Below, one piece after another: positions 8,647 through 16,817 of a DNA stretch of 41,624 nt. Source of the stretch: Lachnospiraceae bacterium. GTDB taxonomy: Bacteria > Bacillota > Clostridia > Lachnospirales > Lachnospiraceae. A program made the translations under genes and the position numbers. The notes under the pieces are model-generated. The model did not search any database. It saw nothing but the letters and a program-made list of their open reading frames with translations, and had not been told where the DNA came from. Each line of letters begins with the position of its first letter. Position 1 is the stretch's first letter. The stretch is from positions 1-41,624 of the forward strand of contig BLLT01000008.1 of NCBI GenBank assembly GCA_011958945.1. Direction: 5' to 3'.

Positions 8647-8754
8647 ATGTTTAACATGCATAATCGTAAGACGAAAAAAATTATTTCATCTGTCATTATT
8701 TTAATCATTGTTATAGCAATGTTAATTCCAACTTTATCATATTTTATTTTTTAG
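8647..8754 (+). CDS. Small single-span membrane protein (35 residues)
   Basis: The short ORF encodes a basic N-terminus (HNRKTKK) followed by one strongly hydrophobic helix (IISSVIILIIVIAMLIPTL), and stops just after it. GAGG at 8637-8640 with 6-nt spacing supports the ATG at 8647; another in-frame ATG at 8635 would add four residues. It lies 26 bp before the VanW-domain gene on the same strand. Similar tiny basic-plus-helix proteins are common in Lachnospiraceae, but I cannot name the family or a function. Confidence 0.6.
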   Translation: MFNMHNRKTKKIISSVIILIIVIAMLIPTLSYFIF

Positions 8755-8780
8755 TACAATATGTACTTTGAGGAGAGGCT

Positions 8781-10493
8781 ATGAAAATTAGAAAAAGGAA
8801 AATACCGGCAGTAATTTTAGCCATTTGGCTTATGCTGGGAATGGGGCAGATGGCAAATGCCCAGACCATCGGAGCATTGGAGACAGAATCCAACAGTGTG
8901 GAAGTACAGGAACCGGAAAATGCTGAGACATCCCAGGATAAAAAGGAATCGGCGGCAGGCCCATTGACCGGCCTGGGGAACGGTAATACCATATCGGAAG
9001 GGATATATATCGGAAATGTGAATGTATCCGGCAAGACGGCAGGGGAAGCGCAGCAGGACATAGAGGCATATATTGAGGAACTGAAAGGAACTGCGGTCAA
9101 TTTCCGTGTGATGGACGGGAATCAGGTGGAAGTTACGGCGGGCGAACTGGGCCTTACATGGGCAAACCCGGAAGTGGTGCAGGAAGCGGTGGCTCTTGGA
9201 AAGAAAGGCAATATTATTCAAAGATATAAAGCGCTGCAGGATTTGCGCCATGAGAATAAAGTGTTTGAACTGACATATGATTTTGATAAGGAGTCAATCC
9301 GCCGGATTCTTGTGGAACGCTGCGGGGAATATAATACGGAGGCAAAGGATGCGGTGCTGACAAGGGAAAATGGTGCATTTTCCATTATTCCCGGGCAGAG
9401 CGGATACGTAATCGACGAGGAGGCATCCATTAACCAAATATACGATTATCTGATAAATCAATGGGATTTTAACGATACAGTGGTGGATGTGGCGGCGAAA
9501 GTACAGGAACCCAGGGGAACGGAAGAGGAATTGTCTCAGGTGAAAGACGTGCTTGGAACGTTCACTACCAGCTATAGTTCATCCGGTTCTTCCAGAAGCG
9601 CAAATGTGGCCAACGGGTGCGATTTGATTGCGGGTACTACGCTTTATCCGGGGGATGAATTTTCTACTTATGAGGCGGTATCCCCGTTTTCGGTGGATAA
9701 TGGTTATTTCATGGCCGGCTCTTATATGAACGGGCAGGTGGTGGACAGTCTGGGCGGAGGCATCTGTCAGGTTTCAACCACATTGTATAATGCGGTACTC
9801 TTGTCCGAATTGGAAGTGACGGAACGCCACAACCATTCCATGATTGTAACATATGTAGACCCTTCAGCGGATGCGGCCATTGCGGAATCTGCGGGGAAAG
9901 ACTTTAAATTCGTCAATAATACGGATCATCCCATTTATATTGACGGACATTGTGAAAATAAAAATATTACCTTTACCATATATGGTGTGGAAACAAGATC
10001 GGCAGAACGGGAAGTCATTTATGAAAGCAAAGTGCTTTCGGTGATAAATCCGGACCATGAAATTATTAATACCAACGTGGCCATGCCTATCGGGCAGGTG
10101 GTAGTCCAATCGGCGCATATCGGATATAAAGCGGAACTTTGGAAAGTGGTGAAGGAAAACGGCGCGGAAGTGAGCCGGGAACAGATTAACAGCAGCAGCT
10201 ATAAAATGGTTCCGAGGACAGCAACGGTAGGGCTTTCCACCAATGATGTGAATGCTTATAACGAAATGCTGGCAGCGGTAGCAACCAATAGTATTGACCA
10301 TTGTAAAAATGTGGCGGCAGCCCTGGCTCAATTTGCAATTACGCCGGAACAGGCGGCTCAGGCACAAGCAGAGCAGGCGGCACAAGCGGCCCAGGCTCAG
10401 GCGCAGCAGCCTCCCGCAGAACAGGCTCCGCCAGCCGAGCAGGCACCTCCGGAACAGCAGCCGCCGGCAGAACAGGCGCCCCCGGCGGAGTAG
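8781..10493 (+). CDS. VanW-domain cell-wall-associated protein with Ala/Gln/Pro-rich tail
   Basis: The 570-residue exported protein starts with a signal peptide (KIRKRKIPAVILAIWLMLGM, cleavage near ANAQ). A peptidoglycan-binding-4-like region spans about residues 70-250 (paired segments around GTAVNF and DAVLTRENGAFSIIPG). A VanW domain lies at about 260-390 (TLYPGDEFS, SLGGGICQVSTTLYNA, ERHNHS), followed by a G5-like segment (EREVIYESKVL). The last 55 residues are low-complexity AQAEQAAQA and PPAEQAPP repeats. VanW proteins are often fused to peptidoglycan-binding or G5 domains and are thought to act at the cell wall; the biochemical role is unknown. The ribosome-binding site is GAGGAG. The tail repeat continues past the stop codon in another frame (see the repeat entry). 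Confidence 0.88.
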   Translation: MKIRKRKIPAVILAIWLMLGMGQMANAQTIGALETESNSVEVQEPENAETSQDKKESAAGPLTGLGNGNTISEGIYIGNVNVSGKTAGEAQQDIEAYIEELKGTAVNFRVMDGNQVEVTAGELGLTWANPEVVQEAVALGKKGNIIQRYKALQDLRHENKVFELTYDFDKESIRRILVERCGEYNTEAKDAVLTRENGAFSIIPGQSGYVIDEEASINQIYDYLINQWDFNDTVVDVAAKVQEPRGTEEELSQVKDVLGTFTTSYSSSGSSRSANVANGCDLIAGTTLYPGDEFSTYEAVSPFSVDNGYFMAGSYMNGQVVDSLGGGICQVSTTLYNAVLLSELEVTERHNHSMIVTYVDPSADAAIAESAGKDFKFVNNTDHPIYIDGHCENKNITFTIYGVETRSAEREVIYESKVLSVINPDHEIINTNVAMPIGQVVVQSAHIGYKAELWKVVKENGAEVSREQINSSSYKMVPRTATVGLSTNDVNAYNEMLAAVATNSIDHCKNVAAALAQFAITPEQAAQAQAEQAAQAAQAQAQQPPAEQAPPAEQAPPEQQPPAEQAPPAE

Positions 10494-10542
10494 CCGGCAA
10501 TGAACCGGGCAGCTTGGAACGGCAGCCGCCGGCAGAATAGGC
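10451..10542 (+). repeat. Direct repeat spanning the VanW gene stop codon, out of frame
   Basis: A 27-bp unit at 10451-10477 recurs at 10516-10542 with 25 of 27 identities. The offset is 65 bp, not a multiple of three, so the second copy lies beyond the stop (10491-10493) and in a shifted frame. There it would read ERQPPAE and then stop. This suggests slippage or a frameshift that shortened an originally longer tail. Confidence 0.65.
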
Positions 10543-10683
10543 ATTTTCGTCAGAGGATTTGCCGACAGGATGCGTGTTTTTGGCAGAGCAGCCTTGGAGG
10601 AGGAAACATTTGCAGTGGATGGATGGCGAAAAGCAGAATGCAGCGGACGGCAAGACGGGAAGATGCGGATATGAGGAGAATGG

Positions 10684-11688
10684 ATGAGAACAGGGAAATT
10701 GCCTGAGAATGTATGGAAGCGTTCCGTACAAAAGCAAATGAAGACAAAACGGAAAGAGATATTTGCCGGCGCAGGGATAGGGGAAGACTGCGCCGTTCTC
10801 TCGTTCGGCAATGAATGCCAGACCGTTATCGGTGTACATACCGGACATTGGCCGGGAAAAAATATGGCGAAGCTGGCAGTGCACCGCAGTGCCAATTCTT
10901 TGGCGGCGGAGGGTGCAGAGCCGGTTGCAATGGATATTTCGATACTTTTGCCGGAAGGCACGGAAGAGGAAACCGTAAAGTCTATAGCAGGACAAATAGA
11001 AGCGGAAGGTGCGCTTTTAGGGATTGGTACCGCAGGCTGCGGGGTAGAGATATCCGGGGCAGTGAACTGCCCCGTCATTACGGTAACAGGAATAGGGAGC
11101 AGGACAAAGGGGCGTATAATTTCCGTAAAGAATATTAAGCCAGGGATGGATGTGGCGGCCAGCAAATGGATTGGACTGGAAGGAACGGTGTTTTTGGCAC
11201 AGAACCGGGAGGAAGAACTTTTGACCAGATATCCGGCCCGTTTTCTGGGAGAAGCCAAAAGGCTGGAACGGTTTTTGTCGGTGATTCCGGAGGCTGCAGT
11301 CGCGGGTAAGTCCGGCGTTTGCGCTATGCACAACGTTGGGGAGGGCGGTATTTTCGGCGCCCTTTGGGAGCTGGCAGAAGGAGCAGGTGTCGGACTGGAC
11401 ATAGATTTAAAGAAAATTCCTGTCAAGCAGGAAACGATAGAAATATGTGAATTTTATGGCATAAACCCTTATGAACTGGCTTCCGGGGGCTGCCTGCTGA
11501 TGGCGGCGGAGAACGGGTATGACCTGGTAAGGGAATTGGAAAATCAGGGAATAGCGGCATCGGTTATCGGTAAGATTACAGAGAGCAATGACAGAGTTGT
11601 CATAAATGGGGAAGAGCGGCGCTTTCTGGAGAACCCGAAAGCGGATGAAATTTATAAGGCATTGCATACGTCATACCATGCGGTGTAA
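10684..11688 (+). CDS. AIR synthase-related (PurM/HypE/ThiL-fold) protein
   Basis: The 334-residue protein has the PurM-like two-domain layout. The N-terminal half carries GIGEDCAVLSF and an AVHRSANSLAAEGAEPVAMD patch, typical of the metal/ATP-binding loop that follows the D-(D/C) motif. The C-terminal half has the NVGEGGIFGALWELAEGAGV glycine-rich segment and ASGGCLL. It resembles HypE and ThiL but lacks the C-terminal PRIC-type cysteine of HypE, and no hyp or thi genes lie nearby. It is therefore an uncharacterised ATP-dependent PurM-family enzyme. AGGAG at 10674-10678 supports the start. The Lrp and aminotransferase genes follow 87 bp later and may share its transcript. Confidence 0.75.
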   Translation: MRTGKLPENVWKRSVQKQMKTKRKEIFAGAGIGEDCAVLSFGNECQTVIGVHTGHWPGKNMAKLAVHRSANSLAAEGAEPVAMDISILLPEGTEEETVKSIAGQIEAEGALLGIGTAGCGVEISGAVNCPVITVTGIGSRTKGRIISVKNIKPGMDVAASKWIGLEGTVFLAQNREEELLTRYPARFLGEAKRLERFLSVIPEAAVAGKSGVCAMHNVGEGGIFGALWELAEGAGVGLDIDLKKIPVKQETIEICEFYGINPYELASGGCLLMAAENGYDLVRELENQGIAASVIGKITESNDRVVINGEERRFLENPKADEIYKALHTSYHAV

Positions 11689-11774
11689 GGCGGGGGAAAG
11701 CAGGGCTGAAAAAATTAGGATTTGTGCTGCAGCGATGTAAATAAATGCCGGAAGGCGGCAGAATGGAGGAAAGT

Positions 11775-12257
11775 ATGAGAGAGAAAATATTATCCATTAT
11801 AGAGAGGAACAGCCGTATAGACTTAAAGGAACTGGCGGTTATCCTGGGAGTGGAGGAAGCGGATGTAGTAAGCGAGATGGAAGCGATGGAGAGGGAAGGT
11901 GTCATCTGCGGCTATCATACGATGATTGACTGGGAAAAAACTTCCATAGAGAAAGTGACGGCCCTGATTGAGGTGCGGGTGACGCCTCAAAGAGGGCAGG
12001 GGTTCGATAATATTGCGGAGCGGATATATAAATATCCGGAGGTCAACAGCGTGTATTTGATTTCGGGGGGATATGATCTTCTGGTGACGCTGGAAGGAAA
12101 AAGCCTGAAGGAGGTATCTTCTTTCGTGTCGGATAAATTGTCCACGCTGGATACAGTGCTTAGTACGGCAACCCACTTTATTTTGAAAAAATATAAAGAC
12201 CACGGAACCATACTTGCAAAAAAATACGAAGATGAAAGAGAGAAGATTACGCCATGA
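11775..12257 (+). CDS. Lrp/AsnC family transcriptional regulator
   Basis: The 160-residue protein has an N-terminal winged HTH (about residues 1-50, KILSIIERNSRIDLKELAVI) and a C-terminal RAM/ligand-sensing domain (about 65-145, TALIEVRVTPQ and SGGYDLLVTLEG). ATG 11775 is preceded by GGAGGA at 4-nt spacing; in-frame ATGs at 11745 and 11763 lack a ribosome-binding site. The stop overlaps the start of the aminotransferase gene (ATGA), so the two are translationally coupled. The regulator probably responds to an amino acid made or used by that enzyme. Confidence 0.92.
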   Translation: MREKILSIIERNSRIDLKELAVILGVEEADVVSEMEAMEREGVICGYHTMIDWEKTSIEKVTALIEVRVTPQRGQGFDNIAERIYKYPEVNSVYLISGGYDLLVTLEGKSLKEVSSFVSDKLSTLDTVLSTATHFILKKYKDHGTILAKKYEDEREKITP

Positions 12258-13426
12258 GAAATCCATTAGCTGATAAGGTGGTAGACATCAAGCCTTCGGG
12301 CATCCGCAAGTTTTTTGATATCGTGAGCGAGATGGAGGATGCGATTTCCCTTGGTGTCGGCGAGCCTGATTTTGATACGCCCTGGCATATCAGGGATGAG
12401 GGGATTTACTCCCTGGAGAAAGGACGTACCTTCTATACCTCCAATGCGGGGCTGAAGGAATTAAAGGTCGAGATTTGCAATTATTTAAAACGAAGACAAG
12501 GTATTGAGTATAATTACAACAACGAAGTCATAGTAACGGTGGGCGGTTCCGAGGCCATTGATATTGCCTTGCGCGCCATGATTAATGATGGGGAGGAAGT
12601 GCTGATTCCCCAGCCCAGCTATGTGTCCTATGAGCCTTGTGCTATTCTGGCTAATGCGGTGCCTGTGATTATCGAATTGAAGGCGGAAAATGAATTCCGG
12701 TTGACGGCACAGGAATTGAGGGATGCTATTACGGATAAGACCAAGGTTCTGATTCTGCCTTTCCCTAATAACCCTACGGGGGCGATTATGGAAAGGAAAG
12801 ATTTGGAGGAAATCGCCGAGGTGCTTATTGAGAAAGATATTTTCGTGATTTCGGATGAAATCTATGCGGAACTGACTTATAAAGAGGAGCATGTATCCAT
12901 CGCGTCTTTGCCGGGCATGCGGGAGCGGACTATTTTGATAAACGGATTCTCCAAAGCCTATGCCATGACCGGATGGCGTCTGGGCTATGCCTGCGGGCCG
13001 AAAGAAATCTTGGAGCAAATGATTAAGATTCACCAGTTTGCGATTATGTGTGCCCCTACCACCAGCCAGTATGCGGCGGTGGAAGCGTTAAAAAACGGCG
13101 ATGATGACGTAAAGGAAATGAGGGAAGCCTATAATCAAAGGAGAAGGTATCTGATGTATGCCTTTAAAGAGATGGGGCTGGAATGCTTTGAGCCGTTCGG
13201 GGCATTTTATGTATTCCCGTGTATCAAGGAATTCGGCATGACCAGCGAGGAATTCGCCGACCGCTTTTTACGGGAAGAGAAAGTGGCGGTGGTGCCTGGA
13301 ACGGCTTTCGGAGACTGTGGGGAAGGGTTTTTGCGGATTTCCTATGCCTATTCGCTGGAGAATTTGAAGGTGGCCATTGGGAAGCTTAGGGTTTTTGTGG
13401 AGAGGCTTAGGGCTGAGAAGGCGTAA
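12254..13426 (+). CDS. Class I/II pyridoxal-phosphate aminotransferase (PatA-like)
   Basis: The 390-residue fold-type I aminotransferase has VGEPDFDTP and YTSNAGLKELK near the N-terminus, the PLP-phosphate region GGSEAIDIALRA, PNNPTGAIM, SDEIYAEL, and the Schiff-base lysine in GFSKAYAMTGWRLGYA. It resembles the PatA/aromatic aminotransferase branch, whose B. subtilis member acts in lysine/diaminopimelate synthesis; the substrate here is not certain. It is coupled to the Lrp-type gene by a 4-bp ATGA overlap. The 237 bp after its stop hold no gene and no clear terminator. Confidence 0.9.
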   Translation: MRNPLADKVVDIKPSGIRKFFDIVSEMEDAISLGVGEPDFDTPWHIRDEGIYSLEKGRTFYTSNAGLKELKVEICNYLKRRQGIEYNYNNEVIVTVGGSEAIDIALRAMINDGEEVLIPQPSYVSYEPCAILANAVPVIIELKAENEFRLTAQELRDAITDKTKVLILPFPNNPTGAIMERKDLEEIAEVLIEKDIFVISDEIYAELTYKEEHVSIASLPGMRERTILINGFSKAYAMTGWRLGYACGPKEILEQMIKIHQFAIMCAPTTSQYAAVEALKNGDDDVKEMREAYNQRRRYLMYAFKEMGLECFEPFGAFYVFPCIKEFGMTSEEFADRFLREEKVAVVPGTAFGDCGEGFLRISYAYSLENLKVAIGKLRVFVERLRAEKA

Positions 13427-13663
13427 AGGTGTTGAGGAATTGCCCGGATTATATCTTCAAAGGAATTTTTTTGATTTTTACTCTTTTTTAGCTAAATTGA
13501 CGTGCTCGTACGGACCTTTGCAGCAAGTGCAAAATCCTTTATATGGAACATATTTGGAAATCCACTGCGGCAGACTTTGGCATGCATATTGGGAATGGCA
13601 ATTTTCAAGTACATTCCGGGCATGTGGGTAAAGAGGATGCGTCTGGTTAGTTAGGAGGAATGT

Positions 13664-14809
13664 ATGAAGGCAATCGGCGAAGGCATAGAAATCAAAAGGC
13701 TTAACAGGATTCGGACGATAAAGTATATTCTTGATGCAAAAAAGGTATCGAGGCAGGATATTGCCGCAGCGCTGGGGTTCAGCATGCCGACTGTCCTACA
13801 GAATGTTGCGGATTTGATAGACTGCGGCCTGGTATGCGAGGCCGGTGAATATGGTTCTACAGGGGGGAGGAAGGCTAAGGCGCTTTCCATCTGCGAAGGC
13901 GCGCGTTGTGCAATCGGCGTGGAGGTTACCGCCCATCATTTGCATATGGCTCTGCTGGATTTGAGCCAGAGGGTATTAGATATTGTTTCCCATAGATTCC
14001 CTTTTCGGAATACCCATGAGTATTATGTGAAACTCGGGGAATTGGTACAGGAATTCGCCCAAAAGGACAGGCCGGGAATGAAGAATAACGATACGCTTAC
14101 AGGGGTGGGGTTTTCCATTCCGGGTATTTTGGATCAGAATCAGGGAATGCTGCTGCAGTCCTATGCGCTGGGTGTATCCAATATCAATTTGGGGCGGTTT
14201 TCCTATAATGTTCCTTACAATACATGCTTTGACAATGATGCCAACAATGCGGCCTATGCGGAAATAACGGATAAGCAGCGGAATACGATTTATCTTTCCT
14301 TAAACGATACCGTGGGCGGGGCGACCTATATCAACGGGCGCATTTATCAGGGGGACCATTATAAGAGCGCGGAGTTTGGCCATATGATAATTGTTCCTAA
14401 CGGGAAAAAGTGTTACTGCGGGAAAAGGGGCTGTCTGGACTCCTACTGTTCCGCCCGGACGCTGAAAAGGAACGGGGAAGAAACGTTGGAACAGTTTTTT
14501 GATGACTTAAAGAAAGGCGTTCCCGAAAACAAACGGATATGGGATACTTACCTGGAATATCTGGCGCTGGCAGTGGCTAACCTGCGTATGGCCTATGACT
14601 GCGATATTATCCTGGGCGGAAATATTGGAGGAAATATGGAGGGGCATATGCATATGTTTCAAGAAAAACTGAGCAAATATAATAATTTTGATTATGATGC
14701 CTCCTACATACATTTGGGCAGGCATAAGAGGGAATGTTCCGCTATCGGGGCCGCAAGGCTTATGCAGGACAGATATATTGAAAAGATAGAGACCTTTTCT
14801 GCAAGTTAA
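13664..14809 (+). CDS. ROK family transcriptional regulator/sugar kinase-like protein
   Basis: The N-terminal winged helix (about residues 8-75, RTIKYILDAKKVSRQDIAAA and GFSMPTVLQNVADL) marks this as a repressor-type ROK protein rather than a free kinase. The ROK core follows, with GVEVTAHHLHMALLD, GVGFSIPGILD and the zinc motif CYCGKRGCLDSYCS. The sugar-kinase HxxxxH-like metal site is at FGHMI. AGGAGGAA at good spacing supports the ATG. It stands alone, with the 237-bp region upstream and a terminator cluster downstream, so its regulon cannot be read from context. Confidence 0.9.
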   Translation: MKAIGEGIEIKRLNRIRTIKYILDAKKVSRQDIAAALGFSMPTVLQNVADLIDCGLVCEAGEYGSTGGRKAKALSICEGARCAIGVEVTAHHLHMALLDLSQRVLDIVSHRFPFRNTHEYYVKLGELVQEFAQKDRPGMKNNDTLTGVGFSIPGILDQNQGMLLQSYALGVSNINLGRFSYNVPYNTCFDNDANNAAYAEITDKQRNTIYLSLNDTVGGATYINGRIYQGDHYKSAEFGHMIIVPNGKKCYCGKRGCLDSYCSARTLKRNGEETLEQFFDDLKKGVPENKRIWDTYLEYLALAVANLRMAYDCDIILGGNIGGNMEGHMHMFQEKLSKYNNFDYDASYIHLGRHKRECSAIGAARLMQDRYIEKIETFSAS

Positions 14810-14876
14810 GATATTGCCTGGATATGGAAAACGTTTTGAAAAGCTGCTCCAAGGAGGCAGCAATTGCCGTTTTGAT

Positions 14877-14962
14877 AAAGGGCGCGGTAAACGCCCTTTA
14901 TGTTTTTCCATATAGGAATGCGAAGCATTCTTTGGAATTGGCCGCCGGGCCAATTCTTTTTT
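14877..14962 (+). terminator. Two tandem terminator hairpins after the ROK gene
   Basis: The first hairpin pairs AAAGGGCG (14877-14884) with CGCCCTTT (14892-14899) and is followed by a weak T tract. The second pairs GAATTGGCC (14935-14943) with GGCCAATTC (14948-14956) and is followed by six T residues, a classic terminator. A small hairpin (GAATGC/GCATTC, 14916-14930) lies between them. The second stem resembles the gal terminator at 4181. A convergent gene ends at 14967. Confidence 0.85.
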
Positions 14963-14966
14963 GCAT

Positions 14967-15860
14967 CTATTGAATGATATATTCTACCGTAATGTTCACT
15001 TCCACCTGGACTTCGCCGGGCATGACATTGGAAAAATAGTCATCTGTGCCAGTCGACATTTCTGCTTTGGCGGACATGCTGCGTAATTTGGAGTTGAGGG
15101 CATTATCTGTATAGCGGGCTTCGCTGTAATTGCTGTTTTCCGTAATACCTGCTACAGCACCAAGGGAACAGCCGCCGGCTTCTGCCAGGACCATAGCTTT
15201 TTCCCTGGCTGATTCCATAGCCAGCTTCAGCGCATCGGAATAGGCCTGGTCATATTGGCTGGACTGGTAGGTGATGGACTGTATATTGTTGATTCCGGCG
15301 CTTACCGATTCCGTCAGAATTTTCCCCAGATTTTCCAGGGGCAGTTTGGATACGCTCAGCGAAGTGGAAGCTTCATATCCGGTAATCCGTTGTGTATTTC
15401 CGCTGTAATTATAAACGGGGTACATGTAATAGTCGGAGGTCTGGATGGAAGATTCCTCAATTCCCAAACCGGTCAACAATTCCACTACCTTAGCCACTTC
15501 TTGCGCGTTCTTCTGCTGACAGCTGGCGGCATCGCCCGCTTCCGTGCGCACGGCGTATACGATTTCGGCGATGTCGGGAATCACGGCAACTTTTTCGCTG
15601 CTGTTTACGGAGATGGTATTCCTGGCATCTATGTTGCCTGCCATATTCGCTGCCGCGGCGTCTGTAGCCTCGTTTCCGGTTTCCGTTGAAGTTCCGTTTG
15701 AATTGGTGCTGCCCGCTGTATTGCCGGCATTGCCTCCGGCGGCATCATTGCCTGCAGCGCTGTTTCCGCAGGCGGCCAGCAGAAGGCTGGCGGCTAACAG
15801 GAGTGACAGAGGCAAGATGAATTTATGGCGGGATGTAAGTTTTTTTGGCATATTGTACAT
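14967..15860 (-). CDS. SIMPL-domain (DUF541) lipoprotein
   Basis: The 297-residue protein begins with a lipoprotein signal peptide whose lipobox is LLAAC, with the modified cysteine at residue 31. A Gly/Asn/Ala-rich linker follows. The SIMPL domain (about 85-297) carries VNSSEKVAVIPDIAEIVYAV at its start, and ARYTDN, PGEVQVEVNITVEYI at its end. SIMPL (DUF541) proteins of other bacteria form oligomeric surface or periplasmic assemblies of unclear role. The start is ATG 15860, with AGGAGGATTCC directly upstream; a longer frame up to 15959 has no ribosome-binding site. Two extended -10 promoters and a dyad lie upstream (15928-16006). Confidence 0.88.
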   Translation of the reverse strand: MYNMPKKLTSRHKFILPLSLLLAASLLLAACGNSAAGNDAAGGNAGNTAGSTNSNGTSTETGNEATDAAAANMAGNIDARNTISVNSSEKVAVIPDIAEIVYAVRTEAGDAASCQQKNAQEVAKVVELLTGLGIEESSIQTSDYYMYPVYNYSGNTQRITGYEASTSLSVSKLPLENLGKILTESVSAGINNIQSITYQSSQYDQAYSDALKLAMESAREKAMVLAEAGGCSLGAVAGITENSNYSEARYTDNALNSKLRSMSAKAEMSTGTDDYFSNVMPGEVQVEVNITVEYIIQ

Positions 15861-15927
15861 TTGGAATCCTCCTACTTCAGTTTTGCATGTATTTTTAGAA
15901 TTATGTGTCATTTCTATTTTCGTATTT

Positions 15928-16006
15928 ATTATACCATAGTCTCGTGCACCTTTGCGCACATGGAATCAATAGTTGAAACATTTTCTTCTGTTTCAACATT
16001 ATACCA
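15928..16006 (-). promoter_or_regulatory. Two extended -10 promoters flanking a dyad, upstream of the SIMPL gene
   Basis: On the minus strand TGGTATAAT occurs twice, with -10 boxes at 15928-15933 and 15998-16003, each preceded by TGG and neither with a good -35. Between them, just downstream of the distal -10, lies a perfect 9-bp dyad, GTTGAAACA (15972-15980) and TGTTTCAAC (15989-15997), with an 8-nt spacer. The dyad would cover the start site of the distal promoter, as an operator or a leader hairpin. The geometry is seen; regulation is inferred. Confidence 0.6.
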
Positions 16007-16072
16007 TGGAGAAGAGTAAAAAGAAGGAGTAATAATCTTAATTTTGTATAACCAATGGGAATTAAATTTTAT

Positions 16073-16100
16073 TTGTAAACAATTAAATGTGTGGTATGAT
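16073..16100 (+). promoter_or_regulatory. Promoter for trmL
   Basis: TTGTAA (16073-16078), a 16-bp spacer and TATGAT (16095-16100) with a TGG extension form a plausible sigma-A promoter. Transcription would start near 16107, leaving a leader of about 43 nt that consists largely of the half-repeat at 16119. Confidence 0.6.
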
Positions 16101-16118
16101 AAAGTCAAATGAAACAGA

Positions 16119-16152
16119 GCGCAAAAGCCGCGCGGAAATGGGGGCAAATATG
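16119..16152 (+). repeat. Half copy (3' part) of the structured repeat, copy E
   Basis: The stretch matches the 3' half of copy C (33516-33552) at most positions: GCGCAAAA, then GC-GCGC-GAAA, then TGGG and a final AAATATG. As in copies A, B and D it ends on the start codon of a gene, here trmL. The 5' hairpin half, with its GCATCC box, is absent. Confidence 0.5.
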
Positions 16153-16641
16153 CATATTGTACTGCATCAGCCGGAAATACCGGCGAACACTGGAAATATA
16201 GGAAGGACATGCGTTGCTACGAGAAGCGCTCTGCATTTGATAGAGCCCCTTGGGTTTCGGCTGAACGAAAAGGAAATTAAAAGGGCGGGGATGGATTACT
16301 GGGAGCATTTGGATGTGCGGCGGTATATCAACTTCGGTGAATTTTTGGAGAAGAATCCAGGGGCGAAAATATGGATGGCCACTACGAAGGCAAAACAAGT
16401 GTATACGGATGTGAAGTTCGGGGAAGATGATTATATTATGTTCGGCAAGGAAAGCGCAGGGATTCCGGAGGAGATATTGGTGGATTATGAGGAAACATGC
16501 ATCCGCATTCCTATGTTAGATAAAATAAGGTCTTTGAATTTATCCAATTCCGTGGCCATTGTACTGTATGAAGCGCTGCGGCAGAACGGTTTTGGCAGCC
16601 TGCAGCGGGAAGGGGAGCTGCACAGGCTGCATTGGAAGTGA
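16150..16641 (+). CDS. trmL: tRNA (cytidine/uridine-34 2'-O)-methyltransferase
   Basis: TrmL methylates the ribose of the wobble base in certain tRNA-Leu species, using S-adenosylmethionine. This 163-residue SPOUT-class protein shows PANTGNIGRTC at the N-terminus, FGKESAGIPE (the AdoMet-binding knot loop), and MLDKIRSLNLSNSVAIVLYE (the knot closure). Length matches the family when started at ATG 16150, served by GGGGG at 5-nt spacing; in-frame starts further upstream have no ribosome-binding site. It is monocistronic, with its own promoter and a terminator at 16664-16699. Confidence 0.93.
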   Translation: MHIVLHQPEIPANTGNIGRTCVATRSALHLIEPLGFRLNEKEIKRAGMDYWEHLDVRRYINFGEFLEKNPGAKIWMATTKAKQVYTDVKFGEDDYIMFGKESAGIPEEILVDYEETCIRIPMLDKIRSLNLSNSVAIVLYEALRQNGFGSLQREGELHRLHWK

Positions 16642-16663
16642 GTGGAGAAATAATTTTTTGGGG

Positions 16664-16699
16664 AAAGGACAATTTGCGTATAAACATTTTGTCCTTTTT
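16664..16699 (+). terminator. Rho-independent terminator of trmL
   Basis: AAAGGACAA (16664-16672) pairs with TTGTCCTTT (16689-16697), leaving a 16-nt loop. The T tract continues to 16699. Confidence 0.8.
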
Positions 16700-16817
16700 G
16701 GCATATTTGTTTGTAACGAAAAGAACTTTTGCGGCACTTATATTATGAAAGGGGAAAAAATCCGGAATCTATTGAAGGATGAATAGTTCCATAGGGAGAG
16801 AGGTGAGATGGGAAACG

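Noticed and set aside
9864-11426. Long open frame of about 520 codons on the minus strand
   Set aside because: It lies antisense to the VanW-domain and AIR-synthase-like genes, is Ser/Pro/Arg/Cys-rich in the manner of a shadow frame, and has no family motifs.
13377-13631. Open frame of 84 codons after the aminotransferase gene
   Set aside because: It begins inside the aminotransferase gene in another frame, and its sequence is low in coding character; the 237-bp gap appears non-coding.
16700-16778. ECF-type autoregulated promoter (GTAAC box) ahead of the sigma-factor gene
   Set aside because: GTAAC is present at about 16712, but no matching -10 at proper spacing could be defended.
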